A stretch of DNA of 64,000 nucleotides from Lachnospiraceae bacterium KM106-2 (GTDB taxonomy: Bacteria > Bacillota > Clostridia > Lachnospirales > Lachnospiraceae), in the NCBI GenBank assembly GCA_009731425.1, contig AP018794.1:1743960-1807959 (forward strand), in the 5' to 3' direction. Made by a program: the position numbers and the translations under genes. The notes under the pieces are model-generated. The model was not told where the DNA came from, did no database searches, and worked only from the letters and a program-made list of their open reading frames with translations. Of this stretch, positions 55,798 through 64,000 are shown piece after piece (the stretch's first letter is position 1; each line of letters opens with the position of its first letter).

Positions 55798-55884
55798 AAA
55801 CTGAATTGGTGGAAGACACCGTAAAAACGACTAGTTATACACCCGCGATCGATTCGTGGAAAAGTACTTTACAAGGAGTTTATT

Positions 55885-57438
55885 ATGAGTATATTAAATG
55901 TAACCAAACTAAGCCATGGATTTGGCGATCGTGCCATCTTTCAAGATGTTAGCTTCCGTTTACTAAAAGGCGAACATATTGGTTTAATTGGTGCAAATGG
56001 TGAAGGTAAATCTACCTTCTTTAATATTGTTACAGGTAAATTAATGCCCGATGAAGGTAATATCGAATGGGCAAAGAATGTACGTATCGGCTATTTAGAT
56101 CAGCATACCGTACTAGAAAAAGGAATGACAATTCGTGATGTCCTTAAAGGAGCGTTCAACTATTTATATGAGTTAGAACAAAAATCCAATGAAATCTGTA
56201 ACAAGATGGCAGATGCAAATGAAGAAGAACTTGCTAAGATGATGGAAGAATTCGGTGAGATCCAAGACACTTTGGACAGCAATGATTTCTATATCATCGA
56301 CTCTAAGATCGACGAAATTGCTCGTGCCTTTGGTTTAGATCAAATCGGCTTAGACCGTGACGTAACTGATTTAAGTGGTGGTCAGAGAACAAAAGTATTA
56401 TTAGGCAAGTTATTACTTGAAAAACCTGATATCCTGCTTCTTGATGAGCCTACCAACTACTTAGATGTGGAACACATTGAATGGTTGAAGAGATATTTAC
56501 AAGAATACGAAAATGCTTTTATTTTAATCTCTCATGATATTCCATTTTTAAATAGTGTAGTAAACTTAATCTACCATATGGAAAATCAAGAATTAAATCG
56601 TTATGTTGGTGATTATGATAAATTCCAAGAAGTTTACGCTATGAAAAAGTCTCAATTAGAAGCAGCTTACAAGCGTCAACAGCAAGAGATCAACCAACTT
56701 CAAGATTTCGTTGCCAGAAATAAAGCTAGAGTATCAACTCGAAATATGGCAATGAGCCGTCAAAAGAAATTAGATAAGATGGATCTGATCGAACTAGCTG
56801 AAGAAAAGCCAAAACCAGAATTCAACTTTAAAGAAGCTCGTGCAGCCAGCCGTTATATCTTCCAGACAACAAATCTTGTGATCGGTTATAACGAACCACT
56901 TAGCCAGCCGCTTAACTTATCCATGGAACGTGGACAAAAGATCGTATTGACTGGTGCAAATGGTATCGGTAAAACAACATTATTAAAGAGTATCTTAGGC
57001 CTAATCCCTCCTCTTTCTGGTAATGTTACTCTTGGTGACTATTTAGAGCTTGGTTATTTTGAACAAGAAATGACCGGTGCGAAAAATAACACTTGTATCG
57101 AAGAACTTTGGAAAGAGTTCCCTGGATTCACTCAGTACGAAGTACGAAGTGCTCTTGCGAAGTGTGGTCTTACAACAAAACACATTGAAAGTCAAGTTCG
57201 CGTTCTTAGTGGTGGAGAACAAGCAAAAGTACGTCTCTGTAAATTGATTAATCGCGATAGCAATGTATTATTACTAGACGAACCTACCAACCATTTAGAT
57301 GCGGATGCAAAAGACGAATTAAAACGTGCTCTTAAAGCATACAAAGGCAGTATCTTGTTAATCTGCCATGAACCAGACTTCTACGATGGTTTAGCGACCG
57401 AAGTATGGGATTGTTCCGCTTGGTCAACTAAAATATAA
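55885..57438 (+). CDS. ABC-F family ATP-binding protein
   Basis: ABC-F proteins act on the ribosome and lack membrane domains; some protect against antibiotics, others (EttA, YbiT-like) tune translation. The 517-residue product has two nucleotide-binding domains: Walker A GANGEGKST (about 36-44) and GANGIGKTT (about 356), signatures LSGGQ and LSGGE, and LLLDEPTN in both. The linker region between them includes the charged helices expected for the P-site tRNA-interaction motif. It most resembles the YbiT/YdiF-type ABC-F rather than a known resistance class. AAGGAG is 6 nt before the ATG. It is the second plus-strand gene. Confidence 0.93.
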   Translation: MSILNVTKLSHGFGDRAIFQDVSFRLLKGEHIGLIGANGEGKSTFFNIVTGKLMPDEGNIEWAKNVRIGYLDQHTVLEKGMTIRDVLKGAFNYLYELEQKSNEICNKMADANEEELAKMMEEFGEIQDTLDSNDFYIIDSKIDEIARAFGLDQIGLDRDVTDLSGGQRTKVLLGKLLLEKPDILLLDEPTNYLDVEHIEWLKRYLQEYENAFILISHDIPFLNSVVNLIYHMENQELNRYVGDYDKFQEVYAMKKSQLEAAYKRQQQEINQLQDFVARNKARVSTRNMAMSRQKKLDKMDLIELAEEKPKPEFNFKEARAASRYIFQTTNLVIGYNEPLSQPLNLSMERGQKIVLTGANGIGKTTLLKSILGLIPPLSGNVTLGDYLELGYFEQEMTGAKNNTCIEELWKEFPGFTQYEVRSALAKCGLTTKHIESQVRVLSGGEQAKVRLCKLINRDSNVLLLDEPTNHLDADAKDELKRALKAYKGSILLICHEPDFYDGLATEVWDCSAWSTKI

Positions 57439-57480
57439 CAAAAAAGAACAGGTAACTTTGTGTACCTGTTCTTTTTTGTT
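57437..57480. terminator. Bidirectional terminator between ABC-F and the secreted-protein gene
   Basis: An 18-bp perfect stem (AACAAAAAAGAACAGGTA and its complement, 8-nt loop) carries A/T runs on both sides, so it can end the plus-strand ABC-F transcript and the minus-strand secreted-protein transcript. It lies right at the ABC-F stop codon and ends 9 nt from the other stop. Confidence 0.85.
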
Positions 57481-57489
57481 AGACAAACT

Positions 57490-58293
57490 TTAATTACTTA
57501 AGCGATAATGTTTTAAGACCTTTGTCATCTCTTCATAAGAGACATAATCGGTAATGTATGTACATTTCTTCAGATTATAATTACATCTCCGTAGACATAA
57601 GGTATCACTATAATTTACGTCATCAATAGACGTCCAATAGATAAATCCATTCTTCACATAAATTTCTTGTGCCTTAAAGAGTTTCTTTTTAGCTGTTCCG
57701 TTTGGTTTAAATCGATAAGCCATATAATTGTCTACATCATTTGCATGATGAGTAACAACGACCATCTGATCGGTTACTGCTTTCACTTCTTCTGAACCTG
57801 CTACCATATGACGGCTTGTCTTTTTCTTAAGATCATAAGCATACATATCAATCCCTTGCGTATCTTGATCCGTACCATAATAAATGTAATTCCCATAAGC
57901 ACCTCTTACGGTAAGTTTGGTTCCTTTCATCAGTTGTGTCTTTCGCCCTGTATTCATATCCATTCGGTAAACGATATTGGTCTCTTTTCCTCTAGCTTCA
58001 AAATCTGTGGCATATACCAAGTATCTTCCGTTCGTATACATATATTTCTCCATTGATGTAATAAAGATCTGCTTCTTTCCTCGCTGACTGATCAACAGCT
58101 GATACCCCTTTTTATTTACATAACAGCTGACAAATGTACGATTCTTAAATTTCTGAGCCTTTTCTGTATTTCCAATTTTCTGATAGAACTTGTCCGTCTT
58201 TACTTTTGCAGCCTGTGCCGTACTCACATTCAGACTACATAAACCTAATAGTAACGTTAAGCTAAGTACAATGATCTTTAATTCTCTCTTCAT
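57490..58293 (-). CDS. Secreted protein of unknown function (DUF5050-like beta-propeller type)
   Basis: I do not recognise a specific function. The 267-residue product has a clear Sec signal peptide (basic MKRELK, hydrophobic core to about residue 22, cleavage likely after AQA near residue 28). The rest is rich in Tyr, Lys and Asp with repeating YxxxxDxxxx-type strands (for example YLVYATDFEARG, YIYYGTDQDTQG, GFIYWTSIDD) typical of small bladed propeller proteins. GGGTGG precedes the ATG. It is monocistronic, between two terminators. Confidence 0.6.
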   Translation of the reverse strand: MKRELKIIVLSLTLLLGLCSLNVSTAQAAKVKTDKFYQKIGNTEKAQKFKNRTFVSCYVNKKGYQLLISQRGKKQIFITSMEKYMYTNGRYLVYATDFEARGKETNIVYRMDMNTGRKTQLMKGTKLTVRGAYGNYIYYGTDQDTQGIDMYAYDLKKKTSRHMVAGSEEVKAVTDQMVVVTHHANDVDNYMAYRFKPNGTAKKKLFKAQEIYVKNGFIYWTSIDDVNYSDTLCLRRCNYNLKKCTYITDYVSYEEMTKVLKHYRLSN

Positions 58294-58397
58294 TGATAAC
58301 CACCCTTTCTATCATAGCTTATCCTATATTTTATTCCATTAAGTACCTGTATAGTATAAACAAATTGTAAAAATCGACTTTGGATGGTTTCAAACAC

Positions 58398-58427
58398 AAA
58401 AAAAGCTCCTCAAAAGGAAGCTTTTTT
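58398..58427 (-). terminator. Terminator after the second signal peptidase gene
   Basis: A stem of AAAAAAGC/GCTTTTTT with a bulged upper part (TCCT/AGGA) and a T-rich 3' side on the minus strand begins about 14 nt past the stop. Confidence 0.75.
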
Positions 58428-58440
58428 CTATTGGTAACGC

Positions 58441-59031
58441 TTATTGAATTGTACCGATCTTATCTAACGGCCAAATTCTAAATAACACTTTACCTGCTAT
58501 ATTTTCTTTTTTTACCGGTCCAACTTCGGCATATCGACTGTCCTTGCTGACTAAACGATTATCCCCTAGAACAAAATACTCATCGTCCTTTAACTTAATC
58601 CCATCAGCAGCAATTCCTGCTGTATCCATATCGGTAGAGCCATAACTTTCTTTGATCTTCTTACCATTAATGTAGATATCCTGTCCTTGAATCTTAACAG
58701 TCTCTCCAGGCAGACCAATAATACGCTTTACATAATACTCATTATAATCTTTTCCATATGGATAGAATACAATAACATCAAATCTTGATGGATTGCTAAA
58801 ACGGTAACTTACCTTTTCTACCATCAGATTATCATTGTTCATCAATGTAGTCTGCATGGAATCTCCATCGACAACCGTTCTTTGGATCACATATTTCGGT
58901 ACAATAAAGATACAGATCAATAGGATAGCGATATATAATGAAATCTCAAGTGCAATACTAGATTTCTTTACTTTCACCTTGTTCTCTACAGGTTGCTCCA
59001 TTTCTGTTTTAGCGTAGTCATTTTCATTCAT
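58441..59031 (-). CDS. lepB: Signal peptidase I, second copy
   Basis: Type I signal peptidase cleaves signal peptides of secreted proteins outside the membrane. The ~196-residue product has an N-terminal charged part, one membrane segment (about 27-45), the catalytic Ser58 in DGDSMQTTL, Lys102 in YYVKRIIGLPGE, and the late box GDNRLVSKDSR. The upstream in-frame extension to 59100 overlaps the first lepB and lacks a ribosome site; ATG 59031 has AAAGGA upstream. It follows the first signal peptidase by 22 nt. Confidence 0.94.
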   Translation of the reverse strand: MNENDYAKTEMEQPVENKVKVKKSSIALEISLYIAILLICIFIVPKYVIQRTVVDGDSMQTTLMNNDNLMVEKVSYRFSNPSRFDVIVFYPYGKDYNEYYVKRIIGLPGETVKIQGQDIYINGKKIKESYGSTDMDTAGIAADGIKLKDDEYFVLGDNRLVSKDSRYAEVGPVKKENIAGKVLFRIWPLDKIGTIQ

Positions 59032-59053
59032 ATGCTTCAATCCTTTTCCTAAT

Positions 59054-59611
59054 TTATTTGACACTCCCCATTTTTGACAATGGCCAAAATCGACATACAA
59101 CTTTTCCTTGAATCTGGCTTTTATGAATTAATCCTACATCTTCTCTTCTGCTATCACGACTAATTTCTCGATTATCCCCCATGACAAAATACTCATCCTC
59201 ACCAAGTTTAATCGGTTGCGCAGCAAGACCACCATCTACGGTCTTTTGATCCAGATAATTCTCCTTTATTTTCTTACCATTAATATAGACATCACCATTC
59301 ATAACCTGAATTGTCTCTCCTGGAAGACCAATTACACGCTTAATAAAATACTTTCCTGGATAAGCAGTAGGTTTAAATACAACAATATCATATCTAGATG
59401 GATTCTCATGATAATAGGTTATCTTTTCTAACACCAATCGATCATCTTCTTTTAGTGTATTCAACATAGATCCTCCCTCTACTCTTACATTTCCGATTAC
59501 AAATGTATTGATCAGTAATGCTAATACAATGATCGAAAGGAAATAAGCAATCATATGTACTGTCTGTTTTAATGGCGACGCCTTTTTCACACTAACTGGT
59601 TCCTTCTTCAC
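59054..59611 (-). CDS. lepB: Signal peptidase I, first copy
   Basis: This 185-residue type I signal peptidase has one membrane segment (about 20-40), catalytic Ser48 in EGGSMLNTL, Lys91 in YFIKRVIGLPGE, and GDNREISRDSR. The start is GTG at 59611 with AAGGGGTGA upstream. It is clearly homologous to the second copy but the N-terminal regions and part of the cap are diverged, so the pair is a tandem duplication. Firmicutes often carry several SipS/SipT-like enzymes with overlapping substrates. Confidence 0.94.
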   Translation of the reverse strand: MKKEPVSVKKASPLKQTVHMIAYFLSIIVLALLINTFVIGNVRVEGGSMLNTLKEDDRLVLEKITYYHENPSRYDIVVFKPTAYPGKYFIKRVIGLPGETIQVMNGDVYINGKKIKENYLDQKTVDGGLAAQPIKLGEDEYFVMGDNREISRDSRREDVGLIHKSQIQGKVVCRFWPLSKMGSVK

Positions 59612-59645
59612 GAATAATCACCCCTTATTTTTCGTAACTATCTAA

Positions 59646-59678
59646 AAAGCACTTTCGATCAGGAGTCGAAAGTGCTTT
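59646..59678 (-). terminator. Terminator after rpoZ
   Basis: A perfect 13-bp stem (AAAGCACTTTCGA and its complement, 7-nt loop) begins 12 nt after the rpoZ stop. The following T-run on the minus strand is short. It separates the gmk-rpoZ unit from the signal peptidases. Confidence 0.7.
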
Positions 59679-59690
59679 ATACAATACTAA

Positions 59691-59939
59691 TTAATCTTCT
59701 TGCATTTCCTCATCATCGCTAACGATTTTAACTTTACCATTGTATAATTCATCAATAGCAATTGATAAAGGTTTTGGACACTTAGCATTTACTAATGGTT
59801 CTTCACCTGCAATGATTTGTCTTGCTCTCTTGCTTGTTGCAAGAACGATTGAGTATCTTGAGTTTACTACTGGTTCTTCCCCTGGTTCAACTTCGCTATT
59901 AACTGCTCTCATAAGATCTGTGTATGATGGATGTAACAT
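59691..59939 (-). CDS. rpoZ: DNA-directed RNA polymerase subunit omega
   Basis: Omega helps assemble RNA polymerase. The 82-residue product has MLHPSYTDLMRAV and the conserved NSRYSIVLATSKRARQIIAG (residues 26-46) for which the family is named, then KPLSIAIDELYNGKV. AAGGAG precedes the ATG. It is 2 nt from gmk, the usual gmk-rpoZ pair. Confidence 0.96.
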   Translation of the reverse strand: MLHPSYTDLMRAVNSEVEPGEEPVVNSRYSIVLATSKRARQIIAGEEPLVNAKCPKPLSIAIDELYNGKVKIVSDDEEMQED

Positions 59940-59941
59940 AA

Positions 59942-60577
59942 TTAAAGATCTCCTTCCTTAAACTCTTTTAATTGTTCCTTAATTTCTTGCATAAATTCTT
60001 TATTTTTAGATGTTTTGCTATGCTCACTCTGAATGATGGAGTGTGTTCTCTTCACACACTGTTCTAGATCATCATTGACAATGATATAATCATAGCAATC
60101 CATGTAAACGGCTTCTTCTACGGCACGGCTTAATCTTTTTTCAATTGTTGCCATGTCTTCTGTTCCACGACCAACCAAACGATTCTTTAATTCAGTTGCC
60201 GATGGTGGAGTTACAAAAAGTAATAAGGCATCCGGATATTGTTCCTTCACCTTGAGGGCTCCTTGAATCTCGATTTCTAAAATAACATCTTTTCCTTGAT
60301 CCAATTGCTCTTCCACATAAGCTTTTGGTGTTCCATAATAGTTCCCTACATATTGTGCCCACTCAAAAAGCTCATTATTATTTATCATACTCTCAAATTC
60401 ATCTGTTGTCAAAAAGAAATATTCTCTACCATGCACTTCGCCTTCACGAGGCTTTCTTGTAGTAGCAGAAATACTCAATCCGTATTCATTGTACTCACTC
60501 AATAATTTTTTCATTAGTGTGCCTTTTCCTGCTCCGGAAAAGCCAGATACTACTGTTAATATTCCTTTTCTATTCAT
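59942..60577 (-). CDS. gmk: Guanylate kinase
   Basis: Gmk phosphorylates GMP to GDP. The ~211-residue product has P-loop [12 protein letters not shown] (about 8-19), [19 protein letters not shown] (GMP-binding), [26 protein letters not shown], and [18 protein letters not shown] chose ATG 60577 with AAGGGTG upstream; it overlaps the remA stop by 8 nt. A GTG three codons before is weaker. Confidence 0.97.
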   Translation of the reverse strand: MNRKGILTVVSGFSGAGKGTLMKKLLSEYNEYGLSISATTRKPREGEVHGREYFFLTTDEFESMINNNELFEWAQYVGNYYGTPKAYVEEQLDQGKDVILEIEIQGALKVKEQYPDALLLFVTPPSATELKNRLVGRGTEDMATIEKRLSRAVEEAVYMDCYDYIIVNDDLEQCVKRTHSIIQSEHSKTSKNKEFMQEIKEQLKEFKEGDL

Positions 60578-60857
60578 TGTTATCACCCTTCATTAGCTCT
60601 TCTGTACTAACTTGTTCTTCCCTTTGATTGACTCGATTAGCAATTGTCTCAGGAAGCAGTGCCGAAAGAAGTAGCTGGCCGCTTTCCATAACGATAACCG
60701 CTCTTGTTCGTCTTCCACAAGTGGCATCGATTGCATCACCATTATCTTTCGCAGACTGTACCATTCTTTTAACTGGTGCAGCATCGGGACTAATGATCCC
60801 TACAATCTTATCTACATTAACAATATTACCAAAACCAATATTTATTAAACGATTCAA
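60570..60857 (-). CDS. remA: Extracellular matrix regulator RemA (DUF370)
   Basis: RemA is a small DNA-binding activator of matrix genes in B. subtilis. The 95-residue product carries [40 protein letters not shown] and [30 protein letters not shown], the RemA/DUF370 core. The start is TTG at 60857 with GTGGGG 7 nt upstream. The yicC-remA-gmk-rpoZ order is the same as in Bacillus (yloC-remA-gmk-rpoZ). Confidence 0.95.
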   Translation of the reverse strand: MNRLINIGFGNIVNVDKIVGIISPDAAPVKRMVQSAKDNGDAIDATCGRRTRAVIVMESGQLLLSALLPETIANRVNQREEQVSTEELMKGDNNE

Positions 60858-60872
60858 CGAAATACCCCACTT

Positions 60873-61751
60873 CTATTCAATATTTTGAATTTGTTCGCGT
60901 ATTTTTTCAATTTCTGTCTTAAGATTAATTGCTTTATTAGAAACCTCTAAATCATTTGCTTTCGATAATATCGTATTTGCTTCACGGTTCATTTCCTGAG
61001 CAATAAAATCAAGCTTACGTCCGATACCAACACCTTCTTCAAGGGTTTCCTCCATACTGCTGATATGAGAACGTAATCTTACGGTTTCCTCATCCACGCA
61101 GATTTTATCAGCAAACATGGTAATCTCTGTAGCCATTACGACTTCATCAACTTTATTATCACCTAATAATTCATTTACTTTCTCAATGATCCTGTCGCGA
61201 TATGCAGCAACTATTTCTGGAGAGCGTTTTTCGATAAAAGATACTAGCTCATTCATCCCATCAAGTTTCGCAAAAATATCAGTCTTTAATCGTTCGCCCT
61301 CTTCAATACGAGTCTTCACGAATTTCTCAGATGCTTCAACAATCGCTTTCTCCATGAAAGTCCACAACTCTTCTTCATCAATCGTTTGCTCTTCTAATGT
61401 GAGCACTTCAGGGTAACGAGATAATGCAGTTGCCTTTACATCATTCTCAATTCCAAATTCTTCGCTCATCTTAACAAGTTGATTAAAGTATTCTCTTGCA
61501 ATGTCTTCATTATATTTTACACAAACTTTATTCTCAGTATAGTCTTCATATGTAATAAAGACATCTACTTTACCACGTTGAATATATTTTTTTAGTAAAT
61601 TACGAATGGATGTTTCAAAAAAGCTTAACTTCTTAGGCATTTTAATAGATATATCACAATATCTGTGATTCACAGACTTAATTTCAACTACTATTTTACG
61701 GTCTTTTGTCGCATATTCACTACGGCCAAAACCAGTCATACTCTTAATCAT
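60873..61751 (-). CDS. yicC: YicC/YloC family endoribonuclease
   Basis: YicC is a conserved RNA-cleaving stress protein. The 292-residue product starts MIKSMTGFGRSEY and has VEIKSVNHRYCDISIKMP (about 21-38), the long helical middle, and the conserved C-terminal GRKLDFIAQEMNREANTILSKANDLEVSNKAINLKTEIEKIREQIQNIE. The ribosome site is weak. A strong SigA promoter lies upstream with a short leader hairpin. Confidence 0.95.
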   Translation of the reverse strand: MIKSMTGFGRSEYATKDRKIVVEIKSVNHRYCDISIKMPKKLSFFETSIRNLLKKYIQRGKVDVFITYEDYTENKVCVKYNEDIAREYFNQLVKMSEEFGIENDVKATALSRYPEVLTLEEQTIDEEELWTFMEKAIVEASEKFVKTRIEEGERLKTDIFAKLDGMNELVSFIEKRSPEIVAAYRDRIIEKVNELLGDNKVDEVVMATEITMFADKICVDEETVRLRSHISSMEETLEEGVGIGRKLDFIAQEMNREANTILSKANDLEVSNKAINLKTEIEKIREQIQNIE

Positions 61752-61812
61752 GTTTCACGCTACTTTCCTATGGCACAAAAAAGTGCCTTTATTGATAAAC
61801 ATACCTTTCAAT

Positions 61813-61841
61813 ATTATAATAAATTCTCCCGTGTAAGTCAA
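61813..61841 (-). promoter_or_regulatory. SigA-type promoter of yicC operon
   Basis: On the minus strand TTGACT (61841-61836), a 17-nt spacer and TATAAT (61818-61813) make one of the best promoters in the window, about 60 nt before the yicC start. A GGCAC/GTGCC hairpin sits in the leader. It lies next to repeat copy B. Confidence 0.7.
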
Positions 61842-61860
61842 GTTCTATTGTTCATTGCTT

Positions 61861-61972
61861 TCCATGCCTAACTCTGCGCGAAAATACGCTCATGAAGTTA
61901 TAATGCGATTCCATTTGCGGGACATCTTGGCTTTTTCATTTATCATGGAATTTTAAGAACTATCCTATCTAT
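61861..61972 (-). repeat. Structured intergenic repeat element, copy B (degenerate)
   Basis: Blocks GATAGGATAGTTCTT (61969-61955), AAAGCCAAGATG (61934-61923) and AGAGTTAGGCA (61875-61865) recur in the same order and orientation as at 17285-17430. Middle-block spacing is 58 nt, versus 60 nt in copy A. The copy has lost the hairpin partners seen in copy A. It follows a terminator, as copy A does. Confidence 0.6.
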
Positions 61973-62003
61973 AAAAAAGCAGATAGAATCTTTTCTATCT
62001 GCT
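61973..62003 (-). terminator. Rho-independent terminator after the glycosyltransferase-like gene
   Basis: A perfect 11-bp stem (AGCAGATAGAA and its complement, 4-nt loop) and five T on the minus strand lie about 10 nt beyond the stop codon. Confidence 0.85.
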
Positions 62004-62012
62004 CAGCTTGAC

Positions 62013-64000
62013 TTAGGTCTCATTCCGTTTTTTTATTCTCTTACTATTTTGATACAGAATCCCAAAGCTTCCACATATTCCGACCTGTAACAAAAGGATT
62101 AAACCACATTTTATGAAATAACTAGATTTGCTCATATACGTTTCTTCTATTTCGTCAAATATTTCAACAAATAGATCTAAGTTCTGTTCTTCTCCATTAA
62201 TGCTAAAGACACCATTTTGAATATAGTCAAATTCCTGTGCATGTTTGGTACCAAATTGAATTGAATCTTTCTCTCCGGCTGTTTTCGTAATTTCAACCAG
62301 ATATGTCTGTTTCTTCTTCACTTTACCTACATTACAGTCGAATTCAATCTTTCCGTTAGAACGTACCTTTTTCTTTGTAAAAGTTTGTTTCTCTAACTCT
62401 GCTCCATTTGAATCAAGTAGACGCAATGTATAGACTGTACTTTCATCTCCACCCTTTAATTTCTTACCAATCAGACGAAGTCGATTAAAGGATTGGTTCG
62501 TTAAAAACGTCTGTGTAAAGACACGATCTCTGATCGCACCATCTTTATAGTAAGTGTCGCCTCTTCGAGAGCCATTGGAGATATAATTCTTAAACGTTGC
62601 TTTCTGGTTTGTAAAGTGATCCATCTTGATCAACATGATTCCAAGATTCATTATCAACAATAAGAAAGCAATACTTACCGCTGCTGCACGCATACTAACT
62701 CGTCTTGAAAACGAGAACTTCTCTAAGCATGTGATCGTATCTTCAAGTCCAAATTCGAAGAGGATCAGCATCATGAAGATAAATGAGATACTATACTTGA
62801 TATTCGCTTCCCAAATTAAGAAAAATACAATTGCACCAAACATAGATAATGCAAGAAGAAATTCCTGTAATAATACCTTTCTTCGTAACATGTGCCATAC
62901 TGCTAGCAGGATACCAACTATGGTCAGCACACGAAAGATCTGCACATAGATCGCTACCAATACATTACGGTTATCATTGACATAACGATGTAGGGAACGC
63001 TCTCCTGTATCACGTTGATTATAAGTAAAACTTTCATCAGAGCCATCTGCCCACACTCTTGTTATTTTTCTTTGAGCCAAACCTACTAAGTTAGTAGTCT
63101 TGATTCGCTCTACTATTTTCTCTTTTGTCTTTGCCTGCTTTTCTTCATAGCTTACAAAGTGCTGCGTATACGCTAGATCATCATAGTTAAATCCACCGTC
63201 ATTTCCAAGACCCATCATGATCCAATGTGTGATCGGCAGTCTTGCAGACATAGTTGGATCCTTTAAAAATCTTCTTTCATACCCTGCAAATGATTTCGTA
63301 ATGATAAAAAAGCAGAGAAGAAAAATTCCTAATACTCTGACAAGATTCTTCCATCGATCTTTTCCCTCATATTGATTGTAAAGAGAAAACACAAAATAAA
63401 TACTGACTGCAATGATCGGAATGATCATAGTCGCACGTACCAGATAACCAATTCCAGCTACCATTCCCATCAACAAAATGTAACCGGTATTAACCACTTT
63501 TCCTTCCCTCTTCTGATAACAGATCGCCATATATAATAACAGCATACAAAAAGGAAGATTAAATGTATTGGTATACGTAAATGTCAGCCAGACATAAGTG
63601 GTCGGACAAAATGCGATCAAAAACATAGCAATCGCTGCCTGTCTTTTCCCACGTAATTTTCGAACAAGGAAATAGGTAATTAGGATTGCTAGATCGATCA
63701 TAATTACATTCAGTACAATAATGGCATTCCATAGGTGATCAATACCTAAAAATAACATCAATCGAAAGAATCCATATAGAAAGATTGCAAATGGATAATT
63801 GTTCGTATACCCTGCAAAATAACCAGTCTCATTTTGCAATACTAATTTCCCTTCACGAGCCGCCTCCATAGCGACTGTCAATAAATTAAAACTATCTGTC
63901 TTCGGATATGCTTTGGTTACAAACAGCAAATAGAGTATCTGCAACAGAATGATTCCAACAAATACTGCTCCCGAAACAATCACTGCCTTATCTTCTTCCA
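62013..64000 (-). CDS. Multi-pass membrane protein, GT39/ArnT-like glycosyltransferase (partial)
   Basis: The product has about ten hydrophobic segments in its first ~430 residues, an extracytoplasmic acidic N-terminal loop (PKTDSFNLL), and a soluble C-terminal region of about 180 residues before a final membrane segment. This looks like dolichyl-phosphate-mannose mannosyltransferase/ArnT-type lipid-linked sugar transferases, but no diagnostic motif was certain. A GTG at 63983 could serve as start, but the frame stays open to the window edge (no stop codon upstream), so the true start is probably outside and the gene is partial. It is followed by a strong terminator. Confidence 0.7.
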   Translation of the reverse strand, partial: EEDKAVIVSGAVFVGIILLQILYLLFVTKAYPKTDSFNLLTVAMEAAREGKLVLQNETGYFAGYTNNYPFAIFLYGFFRLMLFLGIDHLWNAIIVLNVIMIDLAILITYFLVRKLRGKRQAAIAMFLIAFCPTTYVWLTFTYTNTFNLPFCMLLLYMAICYQKREGKVVNTGYILLMGMVAGIGYLVRATMIIPIIAVSIYFVFSLYNQYEGKDRWKNLVRVLGIFLLCFFIITKSFAGYERRFLKDPTMSARLPITHWIMMGLGNDGGFNYDDLAYTQHFVSYEEKQAKTKEKIVERIKTTNLVGLAQRKITRVWADGSDESFTYNQRDTGERSLHRYVNDNRNVLVAIYVQIFRVLTIVGILLAVWHMLRRKVLLQEFLLALSMFGAIVFFLIWEANIKYSISFIFMMLILFEFGLEDTITCLEKFSFSRRVSMRAAAVSIAFLLLIMNLGIMLIKMDHFTNQKATFKNYISNGSRRGDTYYKDGAIRDRVFTQTFLTNQSFNRLRLIGKKLKGGDESTVYTLRLLDSNGAELEKQTFTKKKVRSNGKIEFDCNVGKVKKKQTYLVEITKTAGEKDSIQFGTKHAQEFDYIQNGVFSINGEEQNLDLFVEIFDEIEETYMSKSSYFIKCGLILLLQVGICGSFGILYQNSKRIKKRNET

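Noticed and set aside
55804..55884. Leader-peptide attenuator upstream of the ABC-F gene
   Set aside because: A TTG/GTG-started frame exists, but it has no ribosome site and no competing hairpins, so it is not supported as a resistance-type attenuator.
1..64000. CRISPR arrays, tRNA or rRNA genes, insertion sequences, prophage genes, integrase or attachment sites
   Set aside because: No repeats of CRISPR length, no tRNA-like cloverleaf with a T-loop consensus, no transposase or integrase frame and no compositional island were noticed on reading. All long frames match core chromosomal families.

Overview
The window is a low-GC Firmicutes chromosome segment. Its gene content and order fit a motile, endospore-forming clostridium, most likely family Lachnospiraceae. 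The main evidence is the clostridial/bacillar order of the dcw cell-wall and division cluster followed by spoIIGA-sigE-sigG, and the codY-flgB-flgC-fliE-fliF-fliG-fliH-fliI order shared with Bacillus and Clostridia. Strong AGGAGG-type ribosome sites and a meso-diaminopimelate cell-wall pathway (dapF next to two MurE proteins with the DNPR motif) agree. The species cannot be fixed from sequence alone. Nearly every gene is on the minus strand; only a HAD phosphatase and an ABC-F ATPase (54.9-57.4 kb) are on plus. No rRNA, tRNA, CRISPR array, insertion sequence, prophage or resistance island was seen.

Layout, given from right to left because that is the direction of transcription. 62.0-64.0 kb: a membrane glycosyltransferase-like protein cut by the window edge. 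59.7-61.8 kb: yicC-remA-gmk-rpoZ. 58.4-59.6 kb: two tandem signal peptidases. 57.5-58.3 kb: a secreted protein of unknown role. 53.5-54.7 kb: a cystathionine gamma-synthase/lyase family enzyme. 45.8-53.5 kb: dapF, two murE-like genes, murF and priA. 43.8-45.6 kb: a DUF4914-like protein with a kinase-type P-loop. 33.0-43.5 kb: def, fmt, a zinc metallopeptidase, rsmB, rlmN, prpC, prkC, rsgA, rpe, a PilZ protein and thiN, the conserved translation/Ser-Thr-kinase cluster. 31.0-33.0 kb: ychF and lgt. 17.5-30.7 kb: the dcw cluster mraZ-rsmH-ftsL-pbpB-spoVD-mraY-murD-ftsW-murA-ftsQ-ftsZ. 13.9-16.9 kb: spoIIGA-sigE-sigG-ylmC. 9.3-13.9 kb: nrdR, dgt, comM-like and dprA. 7.0-9.0 kb: topA. 5.96-6.74 kb: codY. 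1-5.8 kb: the start of the flagellar basal-body operon, ending inside fliI.

The genes work together in cell-envelope growth, division and sporulation: lipid II precursor synthesis (MurA, D, E, F, MraY, DapF), septal synthesis (FtsW, FtsQ, FtsL, FtsZ, class B PBPs), the SigE/SigG sporulation cascade, and growth-state signalling (PrkC/PrpC with PASTA domains, CodY, RemA, a PilZ c-di-GMP receptor).

I found no new multigene system. The least explained material is non-coding. A structured intergenic element occurs between ftsZ and spoIIGA, with a decayed homologous copy about 44 kb away next to yicC. Two mutually exclusive hairpins lie just upstream of dgt. A run of MraZ-type boxes at helical spacing precedes mraZ. 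The spoIIGA promoter has a 21-nt spacer, as in Spo0A-dependent spoIIG promoters. Among proteins, the tandem MurE pair and the DUF4914-like P-loop protein are the most worth a second look.
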